DNA of 64,000 nucleotides from Nocardioides aquaticus (GCF_018459925.1 NZ_CP075371.1:1860001-1924000), one strand, 5' to 3'; numbered from the stretch's first letter, positions 31,010-40,732 are shown. Notes: a model not told the origin generated them from the sequence alone. Numbers and translations: made by a program.

Positions 31010-31657
31010 ATGCTGAAGAAGATCGTCGCCCTGCCCTACGAGATCGCCCGCCTGCCGCTGGCCGCCGTCGACCACCGCCTCGCGGCGCGCCTCGACGAGA
31101 CCTCCGCCCCGCGCGTGGCCCTCGACCGCACCCTCGGCTCCGCCGACAAGGTCGCCGGCACCGTCCTGCGCAACCGTGGACTCGTCGAGCGCGGCGCCGA
31201 GCGCCTCGAGCGCGGCGAGAAGCTGGCCACCGCCGCCCGTCTCGAGGCGGAGGCCGAGGCCAAGCGCGAGCAGGCCCGTGAGAAGGCCGCCGCCGGTCGC
31301 CGCAAGGCCGCCGCCCAGCGCAAGGCCGCCCAGGACAAGGCCGCCTCGGGCCTCAAGGAGGCCGACGTCGCCGAGGCCAAGGGCAAGCAGCAGGCCCGCG
31401 AGGACGCGGAGAAGAAGGCGGCCGCCAAGAAGGCCGCTGCCGACAAGCGGGCCGCGAGCAAGGCGAAGGCCGCCGAGGACCAGCGCACGAAGGCCGCCGC
31501 CGAGGCCGAGGCCAAGAAGAAGGCCGCCCAGCGCGAGGCGAAGGCCGAGATCGACGACGCCACCGCCTCGAAGAAGGCGGCCGACGAGGCCCGCGCCGAC
31601 GCCGAGCGCCTCAGCGACCTCTCCGAGGCCAAGAAGGACCAGCGCACCAGCGACTGA
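31010..31657 (+). CDS. Ala/Lys/Glu-rich coiled-coil protein with conserved N-terminal domain
   Basis: 215 residues. The N-terminal part (LPYEIARLPLAAVDHRLAA, LDRTLGSADKVAGTVLRNRG) looks like a small folded or membrane-surface domain; from about residue 70 on the chain is a highly charged helix (many AAA and KK pairs) as in IF2-like or TolA-like linkers. No function is known. GAGGA precedes the ATG. A partner of the CsbD-like protein is likely by operon position. Confidence 0.65.
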   Translation: MLKKIVALPYEIARLPLAAVDHRLAARLDETSAPRVALDRTLGSADKVAGTVLRNRGLVERGAERLERGEKLATAARLEAEAEAKREQAREKAAAGRRKAAAQRKAAQDKAASGLKEADVAEAKGKQQAREDAEKKAAAKKAAADKRAASKAKAAEDQRTKAAAEAEAKKKAAQREAKAEIDDATASKKAADEARADAERLSDLSEAKKDQRTSD

Positions 31658-31684
31658 CCCACGTCGCTCCCGCGAGCCGGACGG

Positions 31685-31740
31685 CCCGGGACGTCATGCG
31701 GTCCGAGGACACGTGTCCTCGGGACGGATGACGTCCCGGG
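31685..31740. terminator. 56-bp near-perfect palindrome with GGACGTCAT arms
   Basis: Two 28-nt arms (31685-31712 and 31713-31740) match at 25 of 28 positions with no loop. It lies between the converging coiled-coil gene and tRNA-Arg. It shares GGACGTCAT and ATGACGTCCCGGGC with the hairpin at 23913-23962, so it is a dispersed repeat as well as a terminator. Confidence 0.75.
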
Positions 31741-31760
31741 CCTTCGTGCGTCGTGCTGGG

Positions 31761-31835
31761 TGGTACCCCCGGTAGGATTCGAACCTACGCTTCCGCCTCC
31801 GGAGGGCGGCGCTCTATCCCCTGAGCTACGGGGCT
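31761..31835 (-). tRNA. tRNA-Arg (anticodon CCG)
   Basis: Minus-strand cloverleaf with encoded CCA: D arm GCTC-AGGGGATA-GAGC, anticodon stem CCGCC/GGCGG with loop CTCCGGA (anticodon CCG, reads CGG), T arm GTAGG-TTCGAAT-CCTAC. The acceptor as read (AGCCCCG with CGGGGGT) has a G-G mismatch at the second pair. If one C were missing from the gene (plus-strand run 31830-31833), the stem would be GCCCCCG with CGGGGGT, fully paired apart from a G.U at the end. Confidence 0.95.
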
Positions 31836-31911
31836 CCGTGGGGCGAGACGAACCCTACAGGCGCCCGCCGGGCGGGGTGAAACCGGTTCGGGGTCCGCGC
31901 ACCGGCGCCGA

Positions 31912-31917
31912 TAGGCT
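31912..31917 (+). promoter_or_regulatory. -10 hexamer, leaderless promoter of argS
   Basis: TAGGCT ends 6 nt before the argS GTG. No ribosome-binding site is present. It probably drives the argS-lysA-hom-thrC-thrB unit. Confidence 0.55.
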
Positions 31918-31923
31918 GCCCGG

Positions 31924-33588
31924 GTGAACCCCGAGCAGCTCTCCACCGCGATCGTCGCCGCCCTGACGACGCTCGTCGACGCAGGGACCCTCTCCCTGCC
32001 CGACGGCGTCCCGAGCACGGTGACGGTGGAGCGACCCCGTCAGAAGGGGCACGGCGACTACGCCACCAACGTCGCGCTGCAGCTGGGCAAGAAGGCCGGG
32101 ACGTCCCCGCGCGAGCTCGCGGCGCTCCTGGCCGAGGAGCTCGGACGCGCCGAGGGCGTCGCCGAGGTCGAGGTCGCCGGCCCGGGCTTCCTCAACATCT
32201 CCGTCGAGGCCGGCGCCCAGGGCGCCGTGGCCGCCCAGGTCGTCGCGGCGGGCGCGGCGTACGGCTCCTCGCAGACGCTGGCCGGCGAGCGGATCGACGT
32301 GGAGTTCATCTCCGCGAACCCCACCGGCCCGCTCCACCTCGGCCACACCCGCTGGGCGGTCGTCGGCGACGCGATCTCGCGGGTGCTCGAGGCGGCCGGC
32401 GCCTCGGTGACCCGGGAGTTCTACATCAACGACCGCGGCAACCAGATGAACCTGTTCGGGGCCTCGGTCGAGGCCGCCGCCCTGGGCGTGCCGGTGCCCG
32501 AGAACGGCTACCACGGCGGGTACGTCGCCGACGTCGCGGCGCAGGTCGTCGCCGAGCAGCCGGGCCTGCTGGAGCTGGAGGGCCCCGAGCGCACCGCGGC
32601 GTTCCGCGAGGCCGGGTACGCCGTCCAGCTGCGCCAGCAGCAGGAGCAGCTCGACCGCTTCCAGACGCACTTCGACGTGTGGTTCTCCGAGCGCAGCCTG
32701 CACGAGTCCGACGACGTGGCCACCGGCCTGGAGAAGCTGCGGGCGCAGGGCCACCTGTTCGAAGACGGGGGAGCGCTGTGGATGCGCACCACCGACTTCG
32801 ACGACGACAAGGACCGCGTCCTGATCAAGTCGGACGGCGACCTGACCTACTTCGCCAGCGACACCGCCTACTACGTCAACAAGCGCGAGCGCGGCTTCGA
32901 CCGGTGCATCTACCTGCTGGGCGCCGACCACCACGGCTACGTCAACCGGCTCCGGGCGATGGCGGCCTGCGCCGGCGACGACCCCGACCGCAACATCGAG
33001 GTCCTGATCGGCCAGATGGTCAAGATCATGAAGGACGGCGAGGAGCTCAAGCTCTCCAAGCGGGCCGGGACCCTGGTGACGCTGGAGGAGCTGGTCGACC
33101 TGATCGGCGTCGACGCCCTGCGCTACACGCTGGCGCGCTACCCGGCCGACTCGCCGCTGACCCTCGACGCCGCCGAGATGACCAGGCAGTCCAGCGACAA
33201 CCCGGTCTTCTACGTCCAGTACGCCCACGCGCGGGTCTCCTCGATCCTGCGCAACGGCGCCGACCTCGGGGTGCACCCGGCGCAGGAGGACTTCGACCCC
33301 TCGCTGCTCAGCCACGAGAAGGAGGGCGAGCTGCTGCGCGCGCTCGCCGAGCTCCCGCGCGTCGTCGCCAGCGCCGCGGAGCTCCGGGAGCCGCACCGGG
33401 TCGCCCGCTACCTGGAGGACCTCGCCGGGTCGTACCACCGCTTCTACGACAGCTGCCGGGTGCTGCCGATGGGTGACGAGGAGCCCGGCGACCTGCACCG
33501 CGCCCGGCTGGTGCTGGTGGCCGCCACCCGGACGGTCCTGGCCAACGGCCTCGCCCTGCTCGGCGTCTCCGCGCCGGAGCGGATGTGA
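31924..33588 (+). CDS. argS: Arginyl-tRNA synthetase
   Basis: 554 residues. The N-terminal Add1-like domain (about 1-110) precedes the class I core with ISANPTGPLHLGHTRW (HIGH motif HLGH at about 138). The KMSKS equivalent is ELKLSKRAGTLVTL (about 375). The C-terminal DALR domain has VQYAHARVSSILRN. It charges tRNA-Arg, whose CCG isoacceptor gene is just upstream on the other strand. The lysA GTG overlaps its stop (GTGA). Confidence 0.97.
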   Translation: MNPEQLSTAIVAALTTLVDAGTLSLPDGVPSTVTVERPRQKGHGDYATNVALQLGKKAGTSPRELAALLAEELGRAEGVAEVEVAGPGFLNISVEAGAQGAVAAQVVAAGAAYGSSQTLAGERIDVEFISANPTGPLHLGHTRWAVVGDAISRVLEAAGASVTREFYINDRGNQMNLFGASVEAAALGVPVPENGYHGGYVADVAAQVVAEQPGLLELEGPERTAAFREAGYAVQLRQQQEQLDRFQTHFDVWFSERSLHESDDVATGLEKLRAQGHLFEDGGALWMRTTDFDDDKDRVLIKSDGDLTYFASDTAYYVNKRERGFDRCIYLLGADHHGYVNRLRAMAACAGDDPDRNIEVLIGQMVKIMKDGEELKLSKRAGTLVTLEELVDLIGVDALRYTLARYPADSPLTLDAAEMTRQSSDNPVFYVQYAHARVSSILRNGADLGVHPAQEDFDPSLLSHEKEGELLRALAELPRVVASAAELREPHRVARYLEDLAGSYHRFYDSCRVLPMGDEEPGDLHRARLVLVAATRTVLANGLALLGVSAPERM

Positions 33589-34991
33589 CCACCACCCACG
33601 AGGCCGGCTGGGCGCACGCCTCGGGCGCCCTGCGCGGCCCCTCCTGGCTGCGCCAGCCCACCGACCCCAACGAGCTCGTCCCGCAGCTGTGGTCCCGCAC
33701 CGCCCACAAGCGCGGTGACGACCTCGTCGTCGGCGGGGTGGCCCTGGCCGACCTCGCCGCCGAGCACATGACGCCGGCCTACGTCCTCGACGAGGAGGAC
33801 TTCCGGGCCCGCGCGGTCGGGTTCCGCGACGCCTTCGCCGGCTGGCAGGTCTACTACGCCGCCAAGGCGTTCGTGTGCACCGGCGTGGCCCGGTGGATCG
33901 CCGAGGACGGCCTCCACCTCGACGCCTGCTCGTCCGGCGAGCTCACCGTGGCCCTGCGCGGCGGTGTCGACCCGGCGCGGATCGAGTACCACGGCAACAA
34001 CAAGACCGTGCCCGAGCTGCGCCGCGTCGTCAGCGCCGGCGTCGGCAAGGTGATCGTGGACTCGCTGACCGAGATCGACCGGCTCGCCGACGTCGCCCGC
34101 GACCTCGGCACGGTGCAGCCGGTGCTGGTGCGGGTCACCGCCGGGGTCGAGGCCCACACCCACGAGTACATCGCCACCGCGCACGAGGACCAGAAGTTCG
34201 GGCTCTCGATCACCTCCGGAGACGCCTTCGAGGCGGTGCGCCGGGTGCTGGCCGCTCCCGGCCTGGAGCTGCGGGGGCTGCACTCCCACATCGGCAGCCA
34301 GATCTTCGACGCCTCCGGGTTCGAGGTGGCCGCGCGCCGGGTGCTGGCGCTGCACGCGCGGATCGCCGCGGAGCTGGGCGTCGAGCTGCCCGAGATGAAC
34401 CTCGGCGGCGGGTTCGGCATCGCCTACACGACCCAGGACGACCCCGCCGACCCGGCCGACCTGGCCGCGGCCATGCGGTCGATCGTCGAGCACGAGTGCC
34501 GGGCGCTGGGGGTGGCGGTGCCCCAGCTGTCGATCGAGCCCGGCCGGGCCATCGCCGGGCCGTCGGTGTGCACGCTCTACACCGTCGGCACCGTCAAGCC
34601 GGTCCGCCTCGACGGCGGCGCCGTGCGCACCTACGTCTCCGTCGACGGCGGGATGAGTGACAACATCCGCACCGCGCTGTACGACGCCGACTACTCCTGC
34701 ACGATGGCCGACCGCCGCTCCGAGGCCGAGCCGGTGCTGGCCCGCGTCGTCGGCAAGCACTGCGAGGCCGGTGACGTCGTGGTCAAGGACGAGTTCCTGC
34801 CCGGCGACGTCCGTCCCGGCGACCTGCTCGCGGTGCCCGGCACCGGGGCGTACTGCCGCTCGATGGCCTCCAACTACAACCACGCGCTGCGTCCCCCGGT
34901 GATCGCGGTGCGGGACGGGGTCGCGCGGGTGCTCGTGCGGCGGGAGACTGAGGACGACCTGTTGGCGACCGACGTGGGTGATCAGGAGTGA
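33585..34991 (+). CDS. lysA: Diaminopimelate decarboxylase
   Basis: 468 residues, fold-III PLP enzyme. PLP Lys94 is in VYYAAKAFVC; the barrel has LHSHIGSQIFD and NLGGGFGIAY; the phosphate site is EPGRAIAGPS. C-terminal VKDEFLPGDV and GTGAYCRSMASNYN supply the catalytic Cys and Tyr region. It makes lysine from meso-diaminopimelate. GTG start coupled to argS; hom overlaps the stop by GTGA. The argS-lysA-hom-thrC-thrB order is usual in Actinobacteria. Confidence 0.96.
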   Translation: MTTTHEAGWAHASGALRGPSWLRQPTDPNELVPQLWSRTAHKRGDDLVVGGVALADLAAEHMTPAYVLDEEDFRARAVGFRDAFAGWQVYYAAKAFVCTGVARWIAEDGLHLDACSSGELTVALRGGVDPARIEYHGNNKTVPELRRVVSAGVGKVIVDSLTEIDRLADVARDLGTVQPVLVRVTAGVEAHTHEYIATAHEDQKFGLSITSGDAFEAVRRVLAAPGLELRGLHSHIGSQIFDASGFEVAARRVLALHARIAAELGVELPEMNLGGGFGIAYTTQDDPADPADLAAAMRSIVEHECRALGVAVPQLSIEPGRAIAGPSVCTLYTVGTVKPVRLDGGAVRTYVSVDGGMSDNIRTALYDADYSCTMADRRSEAEPVLARVVGKHCEAGDVVVKDEFLPGDVRPGDLLAVPGTGAYCRSMASNYNHALRPPVIAVRDGVARVLVRRETEDDLLATDVGDQE

Positions 34992-36318
34992 GCGTGGAGA
35001 CCGCAGGCGATCAGCGTCCGCTGCGGGTGGCGGTGCTGGGCTGCGGCTCGGTGGGCTCCCAGGTGGTACGGCTGCTGCAGGACCAGTCCGGCGACCTGGC
35101 CGCCCGCATCGGCGCGCCGCTCGAGCTGGCCGGGGTGGCCGTGCGCCGTCTCGACGCCGCGCGTGAGGTCGAGGTGCCCCCGGGTCTGCTGACCACCGAC
35201 GCCAGCGGGCTGGTCGCCCGCGACGACGTCGACCTGGTCGTCGAGGTGATCGGCGGCATCGAGCCGGCGCGCTCGTTGATCCTCTCGGCCCTCGAGCACG
35301 GCTGCTCGGTCGTGACCGCCAACAAGGCGCTGCTGGCCGAGGACGGGCCCACGCTGTTCGAGGCCGCCGAGAAGGTCGGCCGCGACCTGTACTACGAGGC
35401 CGCCGTCGCCGGGGCGATCCCGATCCTGCGGCCGCTGCGCGAGTCGCTGGCCGGGGACCGCGTCACCCGGGTGATCGGCATCGTCAACGGCACGACCAAC
35501 TTCATCCTGGACAAGATGGACACCGCCGGCAGCGGCTTCGCCGAGGCGCTCGAGGAGGCCCAGGAGCTCGGGTACGCCGAGGCCGACCCCACCGCCGACG
35601 TCGAGGGCTTCGACGCCGCCGCCAAGGCCGCGATCCTGGCCTCGCTGGCCTTCCACTCCCGGGTGACGGCCGCCGACGTGCACCGCGAGGGCATCACCGA
35701 CGTCACCGCCGCCGACATGGCCTCGGCCCGCGCGATGGGCGCGGTGGTCAAGCTGCTGGCGATCGCCGAGCTGCGCCCGCCGAACGAGCCGGGGGCGAGG
35801 AGACCGTGGCCGTGCGGGTGCACCCCGCGATGATCCCGCGCAGCCACCCGCTGGCGTCGGTGCGCGAGGCGTACAACGCCGTCTTCGTCGAGTCCGAGGC
35901 CGCCGGCCAGCTGATGTTCTACGGCCCCGGCGCGGGCGGCGCCCCGACCGCGTCGGCGGTGCTGGGTGACCTGGTCACCGTGGCCCGCAACCAGCGCGCC
36001 TCGACCCGGGGCATGGTCGAGTCGGCCTACGCCGACCGGGCCGTGCTGCCGATGGGGGAGACCGTCACCCGCTACCACGTGGCGATCGACGTCGACGACC
36101 GCACCGGCGTGCTGGCCGCGGTGGCCGCCGCCTTCGCCGAGCACGACGTCTCCCTGCGCACGGTGCGTCAGGAGGGTCGCGGTGACGACGCCCAGCTCGT
36201 GGTCGTCTCGCACGAGGCCACCGACGCCGCGCTCGCAGCGACGGTCGCGCACCTGCAGGGCATGGAGATGGTGCGCGAGATCAGCTCGGTCATGCGCGTC
36301 GAGGGGGAGTCCGAGTGA
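34988..36318 (+). CDS. hom: Homoserine dehydrogenase, frameshifted once in this sequence
   Basis: The first frame gives the NAD(P) domain ([20 protein letters not shown]) and catalytic domain ([33 protein letters not shown]). At the G run 35791-35795 the frame must change to continue with [20 protein letters not shown] and the C-terminal ACT domain ([22 protein letters not shown]), which senses threonine. One extra G restores a protein of about 443 residues. It reduces aspartate semialdehyde to homoserine. As written the chain would end early at 35833 without the ACT domain. Confidence 0.93.
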
Positions 36319-37460
36319 CCACCGACCAGACCGCCGACCAGACCACCGAGCGGCGCGCACCCGGGGCCGTGCGCCAGTGGCGCGGCGTCATCGAGGAGTA
36401 CCGCGACCTGCTCGACCTGCCGGACCTGCCCGACGGGATCCCCGCGGTCACCCTGCGCGAGGGGGGCACGCCCCTGGTCACCTCGGAGTGGCTCTCGGGC
36501 CTGACCGGCGCCGACGTGTGGCTCAAGGTGGAGGGCGACAACCCCACCGGTTCCTTCAAGGACCGGGGGATGACCGCCGCGATCTCGGTCGCCCGCTCGG
36601 AGGGCGCCCGCGCCGTGGTCTGCGCCTCCACCGGCAACACCTCGGCCTCGATGGCCGCCTACGCCGCCAAGGCCGGTCTCCAGCCGCTGGTGCTCGTTCC
36701 CGAGGGCAAGATCGCCGCCGGCAAGATGGCGCAGGCGATCCTGCACGGGGCGCAGGTGATCATGGTCCGGGGCAACTTCGACGACTGCCTGACCATGGCG
36801 CGCCGGATGGCCGAGGACTACCCGGTCGCGCTGGTGAACTCGGTCAACCCGGTGCGCCTCCAGGGCCAGAAGACCGCCGCGTTCGAGATCGTCGACTTCC
36901 TCGGCGACGCCCCTGACCACCACGTGCTGCCGGTCGGCAACGCCGGCAACGTCTCGGCCTACTGGATGGGCTACACGCAGTACGCGGACCTCGGTCGCTC
37001 CACCCGCCGGCCGGTGATGCACGGTTTCCAGGCCGCCGGCGCCGCGCCGTTGGTGCACGGGTCGCCGGTGGCGGACCCGGAGACCAAGGCCACCGCGATC
37101 CGGATCGGCAACCCGGCCTCCTGGCACCTCGCGGTCGCGGCGCGCGAGGAGTCCGGTGGTCGTTTCGCCGCGGTCACCGACGACCAGATCCTCAGCGCCC
37201 AGCGCGAGCTCGCCCGGCGGGACGGCGTCTTCGTCGAACCGGCCTCCGCCGCGGGCGTCGCCGGCATCCTCCAGGACCTCGAGCAGGGCCGGGGCTACGA
37301 CGGCACCGTCGTGGTCACGGTGACCGGCCACGGGCTCAAGGACACGGTGACCGCGCTCGAGGGGGTCGGCCCGCTGGTCGACACCGTGGTCGACGCAGAC
37401 CCGGCCGCCGCGGCCGCCGCGGCCGGGCTCGACGGGCCCGACCCTCGCGACGGCGCCTGA
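36315..37460 (+). CDS. thrC: Threonine synthase
   Basis: 381 residues, fold-II PLP enzyme. PLP Lys82 lies in [12 protein letters not shown]; the phosphate-binding loop is [30 protein letters not shown] is the Asn-containing substrate loop. It converts O-phosphohomoserine to threonine. GTG start overlapping the hom stop. The last 25 residues are Ala/Asp-rich. Confidence 0.95.
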   Translation: MTTDQTADQTTERRAPGAVRQWRGVIEEYRDLLDLPDLPDGIPAVTLREGGTPLVTSEWLSGLTGADVWLKVEGDNPTGSFKDRGMTAAISVARSEGARAVVCASTGNTSASMAAYAAKAGLQPLVLVPEGKIAAGKMAQAILHGAQVIMVRGNFDDCLTMARRMAEDYPVALVNSVNPVRLQGQKTAAFEIVDFLGDAPDHHVLPVGNAGNVSAYWMGYTQYADLGRSTRRPVMHGFQAAGAAPLVHGSPVADPETKATAIRIGNPASWHLAVAAREESGGRFAAVTDDQILSAQRELARRDGVFVEPASAAGVAGILQDLEQGRGYDGTVVVTVTGHGLKDTVTALEGVGPLVDTVVDADPAAAAAAAGLDGPDPRDGA

Positions 37461-37473
37461 GCGGGGCGGTGGC

Positions 37474-38395
37474 GTGACGACGTTCGTCGACGGACCGGTG
37501 CGCGTCAGCGTGCCGGCGACCTCGGCCAACCTGGGCCCCGGCTTCGACTCCCTGGGGCTGGCGCTGGCGCACCGCGACCGTCTGGAGGCCGTCGTCCTGG
37601 GGCCGGCCGGTCCCGGCGGGCCGTCGGTGGAGGTGGAGGTGCGCGGCGAGGGGGCGGCGACCCTGCCCCGGGGGCGCGACCACCTGGTGGTCCAGGCGAT
37701 GGAGGCGGCGTTCGCCGCGCTCGGGGTCGGCGCCCCCGACCTCCGGCTGACCTGCCACAACGTCATCCCGCAGGCCCGCGGGATGGGGTCGTCCTCGGCC
37801 GCGATCGTCGGGGGCCTCGGCCTGGCCCGGGCGCTGGTGCCCGACGGCGCGGACCGCCTCGACGACGACGCCCTGCTGGCCATGGCCGCCCGGATCGAGG
37901 GCCACCCCGACAACGTGGCGCCCGCCCTGCTCGGCGGCTTCGTCGTCTCCGGGCACGACGACGGCGTCTGGTGGGCCGTGCCGGCGCCGGTCGACCCGCG
38001 CGTGCGCGCCGTGGTCCTGGTGCCGCCGGACCCGGTCCCCACCGAGCTCGCGCGGGGCTGCTGCCCACCACCGTGCCGCTGGCGGAGGCCGCGGCGGACG
38101 CCGGTCGTACCGCGCTGCTGGTCGCGGCGCTCGGGGGAGCGTCGAGCACCTCTGGCGCGGGACCCGCGACCACCTGCACCAGGAGCACCGCCGACCGGCG
38201 ATGCCCGCCACGCTCGAGATGGTGGACCGGCTGCGCGCCCGGGGAGTGGCGGCGGCGGTGTCCGGAGCCGGGCCGACCGTGATCGCCCTGGTGACCGACG
38301 AGGCCGACAGCGCGTCCGTGCTCGCCGACGCCCCCGAGAGCTGGGGGTCCTGGGCGCTGGACGTCGACCCGCGCGGTCTGGTCGTCGAGGTCTGA
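37474..38395 (+). CDS. thrB: Homoserine kinase, frameshifted twice in this sequence
   Basis: GHMP kinase. SVPATSANLGPGFDSLGLALAHRD begins it, and the ATP loop is PQARGMGSSSAAIVGG. The frame breaks in the G run 38054-38057 (ELARG to LLPTTVPLAEAAADAGR) and again in 38133-38137 (LLVAALGG to SVEHLWRGTRDHLHQEHRRPAMPA), ending with SGAGPTVIALVTDEAD. One extra G at each place gives about 307 residues. It phosphorylates homoserine before ThrC. Starts 13 nt after thrC. Confidence 0.92.
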
Positions 38396-38411
38396 GCCGC
38401 ACCGCTGGTGC

Positions 38412-38417
38412 TAGGTT
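38412..38417 (+). promoter_or_regulatory. Candidate -10 for rho (about 160-nt leader)
   Basis: TAGGTT lies 17 nt after the thrB stop and 163 nt before the rho GTG. The leader between holds GC-rich dyads; rho genes are often autoregulated through their leader, but no specific structure could be assigned here. Confidence 0.3.
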
Positions 38418-38580
38418 GACCATCTTCGCCGATCTCGGCGACGTGCCGGTGGGTCTTCGCCCCCGGCGCTGACCTCGTCCGTGCGCCGATCGTGCCGGGC
38501 AGCCCGCTGCCCGTCCCGGCCGCAGCGCGCCGGCGAGCGACCGACCTGGCACCGACCGCCCGGCAGGGCAAGGACCTCAC

Positions 38581-40664
38581 GTGACCGAGACCGACACCAG
38601 CGCCACGACCACCGACGCCCCGGCCGCGCGCAAGCGCTCCGGCGGCCTGAGCACCATGCTGATCGCGGACCTGAGGTCCATGGCCGTCGGCCTCGGCGTC
38701 AGCGGAGCCGGGTCTCTGAAGAAGGCCCAGCTCGTCGAGGCCATCAAGGCCGCGCAGTCGCCCGGCCCCGCCCGCCCCGCGGCCGAGCAGCCCGAGGCGC
38801 GGCAGCCGGCCGCGGCGGAGGAGCCGCCGGCCGACCGAGCCGCCGCCGAGCAGCCGGTGACCTCCAAGCCCGAGGTCCGGCGCCGTACCCGAGGACAGGA
38901 CCGGCGCGCCGAGCAGACGGCCGCCGAGCCGGAGCAGCCCGCCCAGCGTCCGGCCGAGCAGGCGAAGGAGCAGCCGCGCCAGGACGAGGCCCCGGCCCGG
39001 CGCGACCAGGACCGCGCCCAGCCGCGCGACCAGGGCGGCAAGCAGGACAAGGGCCAGCAGGACAAGGGCCAGCAGGACAAGGGCCAGCAGGACAAGGGCC
39101 AGCAGGACAAGGGCCAGCAGGACAAGAACCAGCAGGGACCGGGCAAGGCCCAGCAGAACAAGCAGGACCAGCCGAAGAAGCAGCAGGGCGGTCAGCAGGG
39201 CGGTCAGCAGGGCGGTCAGCAGGGCGGTCAGCAGGGCAAGCAGGACCAGAACCGTCCCGAGCAGGGCAAGGGCAACCAGCCCCGGCAGAACGGCAACCCG
39301 AACAACCAGCAGGGCAACCAGCAGGGCAACCCGAACAACCAGAACGGCAACCCGAACCGGGACCAGCAGGACGACCAGGACTGGGACGACGACGAGGGCG
39401 GGGCCGCAGCCGCAACCGCCGGCGCCGCGGCCGCGACCGCAGCCGTCCCGCCGCACAGACGACGACCGGCCAGCGCGGCGAGCCCGACACGACCGTCCTG
39501 GAGGACGACGTGCTGGTGCCCGCGGCCGGGATCCTCGACGTCCTCGACAACTACGCGTTCGTGCGGACCACCGGCTACCTGGCCGGCACCGAGGACGTCT
39601 ACCTGTCGCTGTCGATGGTGCGCCGCCACGGCCTGCGTCGCGGTGACGCGGTCGTCGGCGAGGTGCGCCAGCCCCGGGAGGGCGAGCGCAAGGAGAAGTT
39701 CAACCCGATGGTGCGGGTGGAGAGCATCAACGGGCTCGACCTCGACGCCGCCAAGGTGCGTCCCGACTTCGCCGACCTCACCCCGGTGCACCCGTCCGAG
39801 AGGCTGCGCCTGGAGACGGGCCCGGGCAACACGGTGGGCCGCGTGCTCGACCTCGTCGCGCCCCTCGGCAAGGGCCAGCGCGGCCTCGTCGTCGCCCCGC
39901 CCCAGTCGGGCCGTACGACGCTGCTGCGTGCGGTGGCGGACTCGGTGACCCAGAACAACCCCGAGTGCCACCTCATGGTGGTGCTCGTCGACGAGCGGCC
40001 CGAGGAGGTCACGGACTTCCAGCGTGCGGTGAAGGGCGAGGTCATCGCCTCCACGTTCGACCGCCCGGCCACCGACCACGTGGCCCTGGCCGAGCTGGCC
40101 GTCGAGCGGGCCAAGCGCCTGGTCGAGCTGGGCCACGACGTGGTGATGCTGGTCGACGGCCTGACCCGGCTCGGGCGCGCGTACAACGCCGCCGGGCCCG
40201 GCAGCGGCCGGGTGCTGGCGGGCGGCGTCGACGCCGCGGCCCTCTTCCCGCCCAAGCGGTTCTTCGCGGCGGCCCGCAACGTCGAGGGCGGCGGCTCGCT
40301 GACGATCCTGGCCACGGCCTCGGTGGAGACCGGCTCGGCGACCGACGAGGTGCTCTTCGAGGAGCTGGGCGGCACGGCCAACCTCGAGCTGCACCTGCGG
40401 CGTGACCTGGCCGAGCGGCACCTCACGCCGTCCGTCGACCCGCTGCGCTCGCGCACCCGCCGCGAGGACGAGCTGATGGGGGAGCAGGAGCTCACGGTGC
40501 TCGGCACCCTGCGTGGCCTGCTCGCCCAGCAGGAGGCGCCCCGCGCCCTGGAGCTGCTGGTGGAGCGGGTGCGCGCGACCCAGACCAACATCGAGCTGCT
40601 CACCGCGGTGCAGCGCACCGGGTCCCTCGGGCGCCCGACCTCCCGCGCGGCGGTGGCCAAGTGA
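38581..40664 (+). CDS. rho: Transcription termination factor Rho with long insertion, one frameshift in this sequence
   Basis: The N-terminal SAP-like helix (STMLIADLRSMAVGLGVSG) is followed by an insert of about 240 residues rich in Gln/Asp/Gly/Asn, then the RNA-binding CSD (EDDVLVPAAGILDVLDNYAF), the ATPase domain (LGKGQRGLVVAPPQSGRTTLLRAV P-loop, LMVVLVDERPEEV) and the C-terminus (ATASVETGSATDEVLFEELGG). The insert is typical of actinobacterial Rho. At the G run 39400-39403 one G is missing; adding it joins DDDEGG to GRSRNRRRRGRDRSRP and gives about 694 residues. GTG 38581 has AAGGA 7 nt upstream. Confidence 0.94.
39043..39240 (+). repeat. Two in-frame tandem repeats in the Rho insert
   Basis: 15-bp units encoding QDKGQ occur six times at 39043-39132 (the last reads QDKNQ). 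A 12-bp unit encoding QQGG occurs four times at 39181-39228 plus a degenerate fifth. Units are almost identical in DNA, so copy number may vary between strains. Confidence 0.9.
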
Positions 40665-40687
40665 CCACATCGACGCGCGAGACCCGT

Positions 40688-40693
40688 TACGAT
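40688..40693 (+). promoter_or_regulatory. -10 hexamer upstream of the response regulator
   Basis: TACGAT lies 24 nt after the rho stop and 39 nt before the response-regulator GTG. A small CAGGCCC-GAC-GGGCCTG hairpin lies between. Confidence 0.4.
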
Positions 40694-40732
40694 CGACCAG
40701 GCCCGACGGGCCTGAGAACCGGGGGTAGCTCA

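Noticed and set aside
38396..38580. Structured attenuator in the rho leader
   Set aside because: GC-rich dyads can be drawn but none stands out above background for this base composition.
29461..40664. Programmed ribosomal frameshifting at G runs as the explanation for broken LCP, hom, thrB and rho
   Set aside because: No slippery heptamer or consistent downstream structure, and four unrelated genes would all need it. Base-loss error is simpler, though not proven.
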